A stretch of DNA of 64,000 bases from the NCBI GenBank assembly GCA_030386875.1, contig CM059571.1, forward strand, positions 24,050,355-24,114,354, read 5' to 3'. The notes below the pieces were generated by a model. That model had not been told where the DNA came from. It saw nothing but the letters and a program-made list of their open reading frames with translations, and ran no database searches. Positions 12,764 through 22,658 of this stretch are shown here, piece after piece; the first letter of the stretch is position 1; every line of letters begins with the position of its first letter. The position numbers and the translations under genes were made by a program. This DNA is from Morinoia aosen. Lineage: Eukaryota > Arthropoda > Malacostraca > Amphipoda > Talitridae.

Positions 12764-12937
12764 ATTACCGCCGGACGGGAAGCCAGTACCGACGAACGGG
12801 AAACTGTTACCGCCGATCGGGAAACTATTACCAACGAACGGGAAATTATTACCGCCGAACGGGAAGCCAGGACCGACGAACCGGAAACTATTACCGCCGA
12901 TCGGGAAACTACTACTGCCGAACGGGAAACAATTACC
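12764..12937 (+). repeat. minisatellite B, 21-bp unit, 8 copies
   Basis: The unit is close to ATTACCGCCGAACGGGAAAC plus one base. Units 1-3 resemble units 5-7, which suggests a later duplication of an 84-bp block. Because 21 is a multiple of three, a 7-residue repeat stays open on the minus strand; that frame is not a gene. Confidence 0.85.
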
Positions 12938-13143
12938 AAAAACTCAATGGCTTGTCAGCCCAAAAACTCAATGGCTTGTTAGCCCAAAAACTCAATGGCT
13001 TCTCAGCCCAAAAACTTAATGGCTTGTCAGCCCAAAAACTCAATGGCTTGTCAGCCCAAAAACTCAATGGCTTGTTAGCCCAAAAACTCAATGGCTTCTC
13101 AGCCCAAAAACTCAATGGCTTCTCAGCCCAAAAACGCAATGGC
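12937..13143 (+). repeat. minisatellite C, 24-bp unit, 8 copies plus partial
   Basis: Each unit contains CAAAAACTCAATGGCTTGTC and ends AGCC, with few substitutions. Twenty-four is a multiple of three, so open frames of 8-residue repeats run on both strands and are artefacts of the array. Confidence 0.9.
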
Positions 13144-13330
13144 GACCAGATCAACGATCAAGCAAGGCCCAGATCAGCGATCCACAATGGCGACCAGATC
13201 AGCGAGCGATCACAATGGCGACCAGATCAACGATCAAACATGGCGTCCTGATCAGCGAGCGATCAAGCATTGGTCAACTAGATCAACGATCAACATTGGT
13301 GACCAGATCAGCGATCAACAATGGCGACCA
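13138..13330 (+). repeat. minisatellite D, degenerate GATCA-rich repeat
   Basis: Irregular units share the words AATGGCGACCAGATCA and GCGATCA, with spacing varying around 40-50 bp. It runs on directly from array C. Confidence 0.75.
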
Positions 13331-13358
13331 TCGACTATATCTGCAACAAGCTGATTAA

Positions 13359-13586
13359 CTAAACCCACGACTTAAACGATGGGCCTTATACTTCAGCCTC
13401 TTCCAATTTAAATCGAAACATATTCCGGGAGCGGAGAACCATCTCGCCGACTTCTTGTCCCGTACTCCCAACCAACTAGAACTGGATTCAGCCTCTTCAG
13501 AAGAGAAAGGACCAGACTGTTCCTGTGCTGCATTTAAAAAAAAAATGTTTCCAATTCTAAAAAGAAATAGTCTTAAGTATTCTTAA
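13359..13586 (+). pseudogene. relic of pol, RNase H C-terminus
   Basis: The frame reads RLKRWALYFSLFQFKSKHI, then PGAENHLADFLSRTP, the typical end of Gypsy-type RNase H just before the integrase. A stop precedes it at 13356-13358 and the frame ends at 13584-13586. It is the only coding remnant left in the element and shows that the parent was a Gypsy-like pol element in plus orientation. Confidence 0.75.
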
Positions 13587-13705
13587 ATTAGTTAGACGAT
13601 TATATGTGCCATTGCATTAATTTATATTCTAAAAAGCACAATCGACATCTGGCTTAATAGCATGTTCGCGACATTACTTGCAGTAATGTCTTCTCAGTAA
13701 GGGCG

Positions 13706-14336
13706 TGTCAGGCTATTGTCAAAAATGCCGACTTGTGCTTATATAATTTAACCGGAGGGAAAATAATTCTCCTCGCATAACTAAGCTCTCGTATCACAGA
13801 TACTTGAGTAGCCTACTTCCATCACGATCCTCAAAATTTGAAAAAGAAAAAAGAAATACTGGAGAAGAAAAACTTCAAAGCTTGATTAGCTCGCAGCCAG
13901 AAATTCTTCGGCTCTAAAACTTCAAAGCTTGATTTTTATATCGGCTTAAATTTCAACTGCTGGAAAATAATTCGCCTCCTGAAAACCTGTGGGCAAGCCC
14001 CAACTAATAAATTAAGTCGCCAAAACCTGACTTTCCATTTTCCCTGAAGATATCAGGAAGATCCTTCCGGGATAAGAAGACTCTGAAATTTCGGCTCCCA
14101 AGAAGGACCAATCTAGTTTTCAATCGGGCTGAAACAGGACTAGCCCACCTAAATAATCAATTCGCTGGCTCCCAAAAAGGACAAGCAAAAATTGCAACTA
14201 TCTACAATTTGGCACCCAAAGAGGATATTGCCAAAACCAAATATCTAACAATTTGGCGCCCAATGTGGATACGCCACAACCTTACTATTTAACAAAGTGG
14301 CGCCCGAACAGGGACTGCCATACCTACTATTTAACA
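13706..14336 (+). repeat. 3' LTR of the non-autonomous element
   Basis: It matches the 5' LTR over all 631 bp with two visible differences, and includes the 18-nt tRNA-Lys PBS match at 14298-14315. It is followed directly by the TSD gtgag at 14337-14341. Confidence 0.9.
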
Positions 14337-14562
14337 GTGAGCAAATACGAGCAAATAAATAAAATCTATTTGAAACACTTATGGAGGTAGGAACTTCGTT
14401 TGCTCTCCATTTTTCAAAACACATTGTTTATAACTGATATTTATCCAAGATTTATTATTCACTATTGCGCACCGCCCGTCAAAAATGACGGGATTCAATA
14501 CCTTTCTTGAACAAAATTAATTGTCTAGATGTGGATGACAAACAAACATATCCATCCTAACA

Positions 14563-14640
14563 GTACTCGTGATAAAAAATATTCTTGTACTTGTGCACTC
14601 GTGAAACTCGTACCAGAGATACGGTCATTATAACTAGCCT
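14563..14640. repeat. dispersed repeat, copy 1 of about 75 bp
   Basis: It shares the words CGTGAT, AATATTC, GTGCACT and GTGAAA, then a near-palindrome ending GATACG, with 17522-17600 in the same orientation. Element type is unknown. Confidence 0.5.
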
Positions 14641-14779
14641 TATGAGTTGACAGAGAAATGGAAATAGCGGACTCCAAATAAGTAAACCAATGGTATTATT
14701 AGGTAGTAGCAGGACCCGTGGAAATTCCACGGACGGTGTCATCGTTAAGCTAGATGGACCCGCGAAAAAATCTCCCAAC

Positions 14780-14842
14780 ATTACCTAACCTATACTAACT
14801 AACCTACCCTTACCTTTCCTATCCTAACCTAACCCAACCTAT
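14780..14842 (+). repeat. degenerate CCTAA-type repeat
   Basis: Interrupted ACCTA, CCTAACCTAACCC and similar words resemble the complement of the insect telomere unit TTAGG. It is too short and diverged to be a telomere and may be the tail of an eroded SINE. Confidence 0.55.
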
Positions 14843-15594
14843 CTTGATAAAATATCAAACATGTCAATGCATTTAAATGCAATTTTCTAATGTTGCACTG
14901 AAGAATTCGGTATCCATGATACCGCAAACTCAGACAAAAGCGTAACGGTTATCAATCAAATAAGTATACATCCCATGTTTCTTTAGAAGCGGACACCAAA
15001 TAAATATATAAATAAATGTATAAATAAACACACAACAGGTATTATTAGATTATTTAGCGCTTGAACAACCATTAAAAAAGTGCAAGTTTTCTCTCATAAT
15101 ATGGTAGCAGTGCAAAGATTCTGGTATAGGCTTAACCGCATCATCATTTTTGATGTTTACATGGGAGAATAATGTAAAAGGAACCGCGTGCCACATATTT
15201 ATCCATAACTACCAGGATGTATTTTTATCACGATATATTTTAGCGGAATACAGTTTTATTTTGGCTATTCATAAGCAAGGAATAAACACATAATAGACTT
15301 CAATTATTTACTTCTATCACCACAGATAGAATTCAAGCACGCATGGTAGAAACTTTCCTCACAACTTACGGAAACTCAGTATCAGTAATTTGTTTTCAAG
15401 CGTAGTATAGGCAGCTGCAATAGGCAACAATTCGTGTTGAGGCAGAATGCTACACTACACTCGCCCGCACGGCTGTGTGTGTCGGTGTGCATCACGTTCC
15501 TGAGAGGAGGACGTGCAAGTGTCGCTCTGATTTGGGTGCAGGCAAGTGTTGAGCGAGTTTATGGGAGGGTCTGTTCGGTGCTTATAGCTATAGG

Positions 15595-15741
15595 TTCGCA
15601 ACTTATTTGTTGCCGAGAACTATTTGTTACTTATATCTTTATGTTGGGAACTTATTTGTAGCCGAGAACTATTTGTTGCTTATATCAATTAGTTGTGAGC
15701 TTATTGGTTGCCAAGAAATATTTGTTCCCTATACCTTTTAG
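15595..15741 (+). repeat. minisatellite, 49-bp unit, 3 copies
   Basis: Units at 15595-15643, 15644-15692 and 15693-15741 share ACTTATTTG, GCCGAGAACTATTTGTT and CTTATAT. The third is the most diverged. Confidence 0.8.
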
Positions 15742-17279
15742 AATATAACTTTCCAAATAAAAGATATGATCGTTTCGTCAACGATATATTTTCACGATAA
15801 GATCTTATCTTGAAGCGACAAAAACGTCGGCTGCTCTCTGTATATAAAACAATGTTTTTATTGGCCTCGGATAAGAACTGGTGACTCGTAGGTTAGTGTC
15901 ATGGGACTAAATGTTTTGACCTATCGTCTTGCTCCTGAGGTGCCTCGTTCAACTTGGTCAACAAGTAACTTGTATAAGTTCCTCCCATGCAGTAATTAAA
16001 TTTTTTATGTGTGAACATAGCAGTCCTATCTAGACACTTTAAGGTTTCTGCCGTTAGATTATGAATATTAACTCGAGTGATACATTTGGAAGATATCATG
16101 TGAACAATGTTATTGGCTTTTCCCTTAGAATCAATTTAAACCAGATGTTGACCTCAAGTCCATCGCGCCTCTTGCAATTTTGTTACCATTAGCCTCTTCG
16201 GCGGAGTTCAAATCGCTTTCCAATCAATCTCTTTTCTCTCATGCAGTCACAAAATGTGTGCAACTGGACTTTTTACATGAAAAACATAAAGCTGAGGTGC
16301 TTGAAGAGCGGGAATACTTAGCTTCATCTGATGATTTTTTTCATCTGAAAATTTTGGTGTGCTTCGAAATTTCGAATGCTGGAGCTCATGAATTAACTGT
16401 CACGTTATGTCAGTGATGAATGCCTCCGATAGCGCGTTTTGATTACTGCAGTCAATTCTGACGTGACATAATTCAATATCTTTAAAAAGAATTGCAAAAA
16501 CTCTTTACTCGTAAAGAATAGCAAAACGTGTGAACTTTTTAAAAAAAATTCGGAAGAGTGGTGTATGCAAAGACTCTCTTAAAAATTAGGCTGGCAACCT
16601 ATGCAAAAAAGATTCATAATTCACGAAGTATTCGAAGTTCGATACGTGTTTTAATCGATCGACCTCCCGCAGAGTAATGCCAATGCTGTGAAATTTTTCC
16701 CACCCACCATTCAGAACAAAAAAATAAATCGAAGGAATGAAGTCTACTACCGTTCATCTGCCCTAGGGCATAAAGCTTCCTCAGTTTCTAGTGCTCTGTT
16801 GTGTGTGAAACTCCCCCAGTGTATGCAAACACGAAAACGGTAAACGAATTCAAGGCCAACTAGTCACTCTGTTCCACACATTTGCCATCGTGAATTGAAT
16901 ACTGTTATATCTATTTTACAGTACTTATCTGTCAAAATGGACGAACTCCCGCGAGCCTCAAAACAGCTTACATGTACTCAGCATTCTAAATTCTGAGAAA
17001 ATGAACGTTCTACATTTAAGTTCGTTAATATTCTATTTGCATGCAGGCGTTTCCTTCGTTAGCGCAATTGATCTCGCATTTCTACATCACATTTCCGAAT
17101 AGATGTACTACGAAGAATGTTTATTTAGCCTGTATAGCACAATTGATCGTGGAACCACTTATGTTCCAGATTTTCGGTAGAATTTTCCTTAGGGTTTCCT
17201 AATCAATATATTCTTAAACAAAATTGTTCAAATCACAACATCGCCTTAGATAATTTCGTTTATAATGTACAAGCCAAAG

Positions 17280-17515
17280 GATCCCAGCACCACCGCACGG
17301 AACATCCTTTTCCTTTCATCCACCCGCCAACTCATCTTTTGACAACCCTCCTCTGCTCCCTAACCGACTCATTCCTAATCCTATCTCTTCTGTTACTCTA
17401 AACATACTCCTCAAACACTTCATCTCGAACACATCCAGCTTCTTCCTCTCACCTGCTCTCAAACCCCAAGACTCTGCTCCATACAGCAAAACTGGCACGA
17501 TTCACCGTTCAAATA
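17280..17515 (-). pseudogene. fragment of a LINE reverse transcriptase C-terminal region
   Basis: The minus-strand frame contains VLLYGAESWGLRAGERKKLD and FEMKCLRSMFRV. These are typical of the region after the RT domain in RTE/Jockey-type LINEs, where a YG-E-W motif precedes a C-L motif. Only about 60 codons survive. It may belong to the same broad family as the LINE at 45885-48705, but that cannot be shown here. Confidence 0.65.
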
Positions 17516-17521
17516 ATCCTA

Positions 17522-17600
17522 ATCCTAATAGTACCCGTGATTAAAATATTCCTGTTATCGTGCACTGGTGAAATTCGTATCTCAGATACGTTCATTTAAG
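17522..17600. repeat. dispersed repeat, copy 2 of about 75 bp
   Basis: It matches 14563-14640 in the same orientation with about 75 % identity, and contains the palindrome CGTATCTCAGATACG at 17576-17590. Confidence 0.5.
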
Positions 17601-17825
17601 CACAGACACGCACCAACCAAGCAAGCACTGTGTATTATTATATGATTGTTATTAGCCAAGATGTTTTTGAAAAAAACGTTGGATCTTTCCCTCACGATGA
17701 GCGGCATTTTCTAAACAGTAGATTAAATTCCCACGCAGTATTTTTTGGCTTAGAAATAAAAGTGAGCGGATGCCAGTTTCTTTATATCGTTTGATTTGTA
17801 TCTATGATACTAATCAAGCAAGCAG

Positions 17826-18543
17826 GTTCCCATCATCACTATTATAAAAGTAGCCGCGTCCGTCCGTCTGTGTGACCCCCTCTTCGAATCGATAGCTTTG
17901 ATAGCAACAAGGATAAAGCTTAAGAAATACAAGAAATCCTTCGATTGTATTAATTTCTGTGGCGATTCAATTCCCTTTCACTTGGATTATTAGGGTATCC
18001 AGAATACGCAATCGGCTTATTTTTACAAATATAAATTTTCTTAGTGGCTTTCTCTGTTGAAATTCAACATGTTGCTTTGATATTTTTAGTTGATAATGCG
18101 AAAAAAATGTTTTAAATTTGTTTGGCCAGTAACCTGGCTACCACTTTGTATAAAGCCAAAGATTTTGGAACTTGAGTAATCGTTTTCGAAATTTGGATTT
18201 TCTTGATAAGCTCCGTACAGATAATAGAAGGCATATCAGAATAAAATTCCGGCAAAAGAGGCCACCACGGACAGAAATGTGCCCAACAGCAAGAGAGAAG
18301 TAGCAAGACATCGACAGCAAGAAAAACGCCGAAGACGATTGGATGAACAACGCGAAATGGCAAGACGAAGCAACGATGCTCGCCAACGAGAAGCTAGAGC
18401 TAAATTGACCCTTGAACGGCGTTTAGAAATTCTACGGAATAATGCAGAGCAACACCGAGTAGCTAGAGAGAGCTTAACACATGAAACAAGCGAGGGAATT
18501 ATTCGGCATAACGCTGGACAACATCGAGTGGCACGAGAGAATT
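17826..18543 (+). pseudogene. Helitron-like relic, basic repeat ORF, 5' part
   Basis: From ATG at 18279 a frame encodes a very basic, Arg/Glu-rich protein with a repeated unit of about 20 residues: EILRNNAEQHRVARE, then GIIRHNAGQHRVARE. Such arrays of R, E, N and A precede the core of some Helitron-encoded proteins, and the leader at about 17830-17880 (TATTATAAAAGTAGC, then TCCGTCCGTCTG) resembles Helitron 5' ends; both points are from general knowledge. The frame is cut at 18543 by the Gypsy element, and related units resume at 27300. No Rep or helicase domain is present, so the assignment is tentative. Confidence 0.45.
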
Positions 18544-19266
18544 TGTTATATCCTACCTTTTCAAGATCGTTCGATATGATTAAATTTTCTCTTTTAGGAT
18601 AAATCGTTCGAGTGAAATAAATCTCTTTTCTCAATCTCAGTGAAATCTCATGATTGGCTTTCCAAATAAGGCGCAATTATAGTAGGCATTGAAACACACG
18701 TTATATGTGGCCACACAATTTACTGTTATAAACGGATATCACCAATATGCCGGGGATTTGTTAAAACCCGCAAACGTATTTAGCTACAAAGAGGTAATCT
18801 TACGCACACTCGTGTGAAGCGCTGGTGCAGGTTTCGTCGGATTCGAAGTAGCCTCGTTTACTTTATTTGATTAACCATTTGATTTAAACGTGAAGTCACA
18901 AGTGGAAATTTATACAATGGCAATGTCCAGTACGCCGAGCTGGACTCTATTTCAAAGACTCAAACAAAGACGGCGAATACGAGGACCTTCAGCTACAATG
19001 ACGCGTACTAGAATGATCCCTCCTGACCCTAAGTAGACTCTTAAATAGAAGCAGTTACCGCCGCTCATGCATGAACGTTAGGCAGCAGCTAACGGTTACG
19101 AAGGTGGCGGTTTGAGCAGACGCCGTCCCCTCTTTGCTGATCTGGCTTTCTACAGCTTTTCTGCTGAATTGCAAACGGTCTTTCAGGGCACAGAGTACGA
19201 GGCTCTTCCTCGCTGATGCAACCGTCGTTCGTGTATGGCGCGCCGTTACATAGAGGGTACATAACA
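18544..19266 (-). repeat. 3' LTR of Gypsy 1
   Basis: On the minus strand it starts TGTTATGTACCC and ends ATATAACA. It is about 723 bp and nearly identical to the right LTR once the SINE is removed. A purine tract, GACGTGGGGAGGA, lies just inside it at 19268-19280. Confidence 0.9.
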
Positions 19267-19267
19267 A

Positions 19268-19280
19268 TCCTCCCCACGTC
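19268..19280 (-). promoter_or_regulatory. polypurine tract of Gypsy 1
   Basis: The minus-strand purine run GTGGGGAGGA directly precedes the 3' LTR, where plus-strand DNA synthesis is primed in LTR elements. Confidence 0.65.
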
Positions 19281-20913
19281 GTTTTTAGTAATATCCTCCT
19301 GGATATTGTCGCAGTTGGAAGTATCCGTTTACTTGAAGTTTTGAGAAATCTCATCCTTCATTGCAAGGGAAGATTCAGACAAGCCAACGAGATTTGTGCT
19401 TCTGACGCACGCTGAAACGAAGATCTTAAACAAGCAATGATGAAAAGTCGATATCGGGATATCCTTATCCTTCTCCATCATCGAAGACCTTCTCCCGCGA
19501 CTGATGATATTCCTTGGAGGCCAATCCGAGGATATCTGGAGGTGAATACCGCCCAAAATATAAATATGTCGAGTGTAAACTCGATTTTGTCATTACTTCC
19601 GCATGCATGTAGTTATTTTGAACGTATTAGTGTTCAACGGTATCTTCTTAAATTTTTCTTTCCGCCTTAGCCGAATCCATGCTTTGGCGTATATCGAAAC
19701 GGGGGGGAAGCTTCACCCTCGCTGTGATGTCACGCCACTCTCCAAACTGTAGTTCCGTCGATAGTAGATTGCGCCACGTTCTCGTAGTCGAGGTAACCCT
19801 CACGCGTTGCATCCAGTCGCTCAGCCCTTTAACTCGCGTCGACCCTGTTGGTCGTAGTATTTACGTCCGAGTGAGTGCGCTGTCTAGCCATGCCATATCA
19901 ATGGAGCGCGGTGTTGCCAGATTTCTCGTAGACTGTGCGAACAGTGCGGTCCTGCCAGACCCGTGCCATGCACACGTCCCAGCCCAAGCGTAGCGCTTGC
20001 TCGCAGCAGCCGCTGTGAGCCTGCCATGACCTTGAGTCAGAGCAGCTGGGATGCTGGAGCAGCCACTGTTGTGTTCACGCACGCCTCTGTAGTGCTGGTG
20101 TCGCTGTGCAGCCGTATCACAACAGCCTTACGTATAGCTGCAACAACCGTATTGAATTAGTTTCTGGACATGGTAATTATCTCCCATGGATTCCTTTCAA
20201 GATTTCCCTCTTTGCAGCACGTCTACTTGCTTTAATTTCATCCACCGGCATGTACAATTGGTATATCATTTTATTCCTAACTCAAAAGGAATCCATTCGG
20301 AGAGTTTAATACGTAACGAAAATAAATGCAAGGTAAATGAAAATGATTAGAAACACACGATATGACATACAATATTTCAGATAGCCAGTGGGCTGTAAAG
20401 GAAAGTTCCCACGTATTAGCACGCATTCCTGGGGAAGAGCTATGAAAAGACATACGAACGGGTTACAAATTTGACATCGAGTAAAATTTCTATCTGATTA
20501 ATGAGCATCATCAAGGTAAATACATAAATTGGTTTATAAATCGACATTAATCATGTAATACATCCTACCCGCATTTCGCTGGAGAAATCATTTAATTTTA
20601 AGTCGAAGCACTTATCCTAAAATTGAAATATGAAAGAAATGTTAAACCCGAGGGAAATGATTAGGAAACATCCTTAACATTAAACATGATACATTTGGGA
20701 GTGAAATGAGATAATCATTATTGAAGTTTTGGGACGTGGAAAATCAGTTAATTCTAAGTCAAAGCACTTATCCTAAATTTGTAATACGAAAGAAATGTTA
20801 AACACAAGGGAAATGATTAGAAAACATTCTTAATATTAAACAGAGTACATCTTTAGAATGAAATGGAGCAATCATCATCGAAGTTTTGGGACGTCCTTGC
20901 GAGACACAAATAA
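19281..20913 (-). other. long 3' non-coding region of Gypsy 1
   Basis: About 1.6 kb lies between the integrase stop and the polypurine tract. It has no open frame with an envelope-like or other recognisable product. About 19680-20120 is clearly GC-richer than the surroundings, and 20585-20895 is a tandem duplication. An eroded third ORF or a captured sequence is possible. Confidence 0.55.
20585..20895. repeat. tandem duplication, 156-bp unit
   Basis: Copies 20585-20740 and 20741-20895 share AAGCACTTATCCTAAA, AAGAAATGTTAAAC and GAAGTTTTGGGACGT, with about 85 % identity. It lies just downstream of the integrase stop of Gypsy 1. Confidence 0.8.
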
Positions 20914-22608
20914 TCATACATAGTTTGGGCGTCTCGTCCGATTTCTCAGAGAGTACCTAGGAATCATTCCTTCATTTCTCTGGCTCGTGCTTTGCACTGC
21001 AGGAATGTCGTTCGTCTCTGCCCCTTGCAGTTCGTCTTTTTCTTCGTCGTTGTTGAAAGGGAAGGCCATGGCGTCGTCAAGATAAGCTCTTTTGACTCGG
21101 TTGAGGTGAACCTTCTGCTCTTTTCTGTCTGAGTAGAGGCCTTTGATAGTGATGTTATTTCCATGTCTAGAAGTAACTCTGTACGGGCCTCTGAACCTCG
21201 ATGGGAAGGCTCTGTCTTCGACACGCCCTGCTTCATTCCTCAACATGATAAGGTCCCCAGCTTGGACATCACATTCTTTGGCCGTTCGATTGTAGATCTT
21301 CGCCGCAGCTTGCCTGGCCGCCTCAGAGTTTTTTCGAACAGCAGCAAATGCTTTGGACAGTCGGAGCGAAACTTCTGTTGAATAATCTTGGTCACATGCG
21401 TAATTGATGGGCTGCTCCTTGAAAATGTCGTGGTAAGGAAGGTTAGCATCTCTACCGTAGAACAAAAAGAACGGCGTGTCTTTAATCGCAGTCTGATAGG
21501 AAGTATTTACCGCGAGAGTCGCAAAGGCAACGCTCTCGTCCCAGCTAAATTTATCTTCCGCGGCCAGGTGAGAAATTGCAGTTTTTAAGATGCCATTGAG
21601 TCTCTCACAGCATCCATTTGCCATCGGGTGGTAAGCAGTAGTCGTTTGTGATCTCGCTTTAAGATTCTTGCAGACGTCCTGGAATAACCTATTGGTAAAT
21701 TCGCTGCCTCTGTCACTGACGATCGTATTTGGGGCAGAGAATTTTCCGACGTATTGGACGAAAGCTCTGGTGACAGTATCAGCAGATTTATCTGTAAGGG
21801 GATAAGCATCAACATATCTTGTGAAATGATCCACGATTGTCAGGAGATATTTATTGCCATCGTAACTAACAGGCAATTCAACAAGGTCAACAGCAACTCT
21901 TTCAAGGGGGTACGAGGTTTCAGGAAATTTACCTAAGGGGACTTTAAATTGGCCCTGCCATTTCCTTCGTTGGCACTGCAAACATTTCTTCACGTGGTCT
22001 TTGACGTCACGAATTTGATTAATCCAGAAGAATTTATCTCTGGCACGTTCAAGAGTTCTCAGGAAACCCATATGAGCGGACAAATCGTTGTCATGGCTCA
22101 GCTTTAAAGCTACCTTAACTAAAGACTTAGGAATGACTATCTGTACATTACTTCTACCGTTTCTGCGCTTCTTTCTCGACAATCTACACAGGACATTGTT
22201 CTCATCAATAATATATTCGTCAATGTTTGAAATCTTAGTATCACCCAAGTCATTTCCAGTTAACAAGTTTCTTACACCAGACCAAAGTGAGTCCTTTTCT
22301 TGCTCTGAAACAACATCATCCAAGTTCAATTGCTTTGCCTCGACGGCAACACTCTTATCACGTTCACTATACACGGGTGGAGGGCACACGTCGTCGACGG
22401 GAACATCTGTCGCATTATTATTAGAACAAGGCTTAATTCTAGAAGGAACATCAGCATTAATTTTAGGATCATTCTTATTACTACAGTTGGACTCAGCAGT
22501 GTCACCGATAGCATTGACGATTCTTTCGGATCTAGACAAATAGTCGGGCAAGTGGTGTTGCGCTCCTGGCTTGTACCGAACAGAGAAATTATACTCTTGA
22601 AGAAGCAA
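20914..22608 (-). CDS. Gypsy 1 pol, 3' part: RNase H C-terminus and integrase
   Basis: This 564-codon frame starts with the end of RNase H (YKPGAQHHLPDYLSRS, residues 12-27). The integrase zinc domain follows with H172, H179, C209 and C212. The catalytic core has D241 in VAVDLVE, D299 in VSDRG and E335 in CERLN, a D-X57-D-X35-E layout. A C-terminal domain of about 100 residues and a basic tail follow. Integrase inserts the element cDNA into host DNA. The frame lacks its own natural start: it is the continuation of the upstream pol frame, separated by a frame change. The catalytic residues look intact. Confidence 0.93.
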   Translation of the reverse strand: MLLQEYNFSVRYKPGAQHHLPDYLSRSERIVNAIGDTAESNCSNKNDPKINADVPSRIKPCSNNNATDVPVDDVCPPPVYSERDKSVAVEAKQLNLDDVVSEQEKDSLWSGVRNLLTGNDLGDTKISNIDEYIIDENNVLCRLSRKKRRNGRSNVQIVIPKSLVKVALKLSHDNDLSAHMGFLRTLERARDKFFWINQIRDVKDHVKKCLQCQRRKWQGQFKVPLGKFPETSYPLERVAVDLVELPVSYDGNKYLLTIVDHFTRYVDAYPLTDKSADTVTRAFVQYVGKFSAPNTIVSDRGSEFTNRLFQDVCKNLKARSQTTTAYHPMANGCCERLNGILKTAISHLAAEDKFSWDESVAFATLAVNTSYQTAIKDTPFFLFYGRDANLPYHDIFKEQPINYACDQDYSTEVSLRLSKAFAAVRKNSEAARQAAAKIYNRTAKECDVQAGDLIMLRNEAGRVEDRAFPSRFRGPYRVTSRHGNNITIKGLYSDRKEQKVHLNRVKRAYLDDAMAFPFNNDEEKDELQGAETNDIPAVQSTSQRNEGMIPRYSLRNRTRRPNYV

Positions 22609-22658
22609 AGCCCACCTTGAAATACGGTGATTACCTGTTTTATTAGCAAAAATGAAAG

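Larger units (their letters stand above)
11898..14336 (+). mobile_element. non-autonomous Gypsy-like LTR retrotransposon
   Basis: Two 631-bp LTRs (11898-12528 and 13706-14336) start TGTCAGG and end TTTAACA. They differ at two positions that I can see, so the insertion is recent. A tRNA-Lys-type primer-binding site TGGCGCCCGAAC follows the left LTR. The internal 1177 bp lacks gag, protease, RT and integrase. It holds four tandem-repeat arrays and a short relic of the RNase H C-terminus (13359-13586), so it is a deletion derivative that must have moved using proteins of a relative. Orientation is plus, from the PBS and the relic. Confidence 0.9.
14342..17279. other. non-coding region, no gene recognised
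   Basis: The region holds small repeats listed separately and otherwise nothing I can name. Open frames at 15434-15661 and 16180-16416 have no motif, and the first overlaps a tandem repeat. Confidence 0.5.

Noticed and set aside
12622..13330. Possible CRISPR array
   Set aside because: The repeats are directly contiguous without unique spacers, and the context is a eukaryotic LTR element.
12601..13354. Open frames of 7- and 8-residue repeats on both strands
   Set aside because: They arise because the minisatellite units are 21 and 24 bp, multiples of three; there is no start context, motif or splice support.
14780..14842. Interstitial telomere
   Set aside because: Only about 60 bp of poorly matching CCTAA words; more likely the tail of an eroded retroelement.
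18112..18676. Minus-strand Ser/Arg/Leu-rich open frames
   Set aside because: They are the complement of the Helitron-like basic repeat ORF on the plus strand.
19268..20913. Envelope gene of an errantivirus-like Gypsy
   Set aside because: No open frame with signal peptide, furin site or membrane anchor is visible on the element strand.
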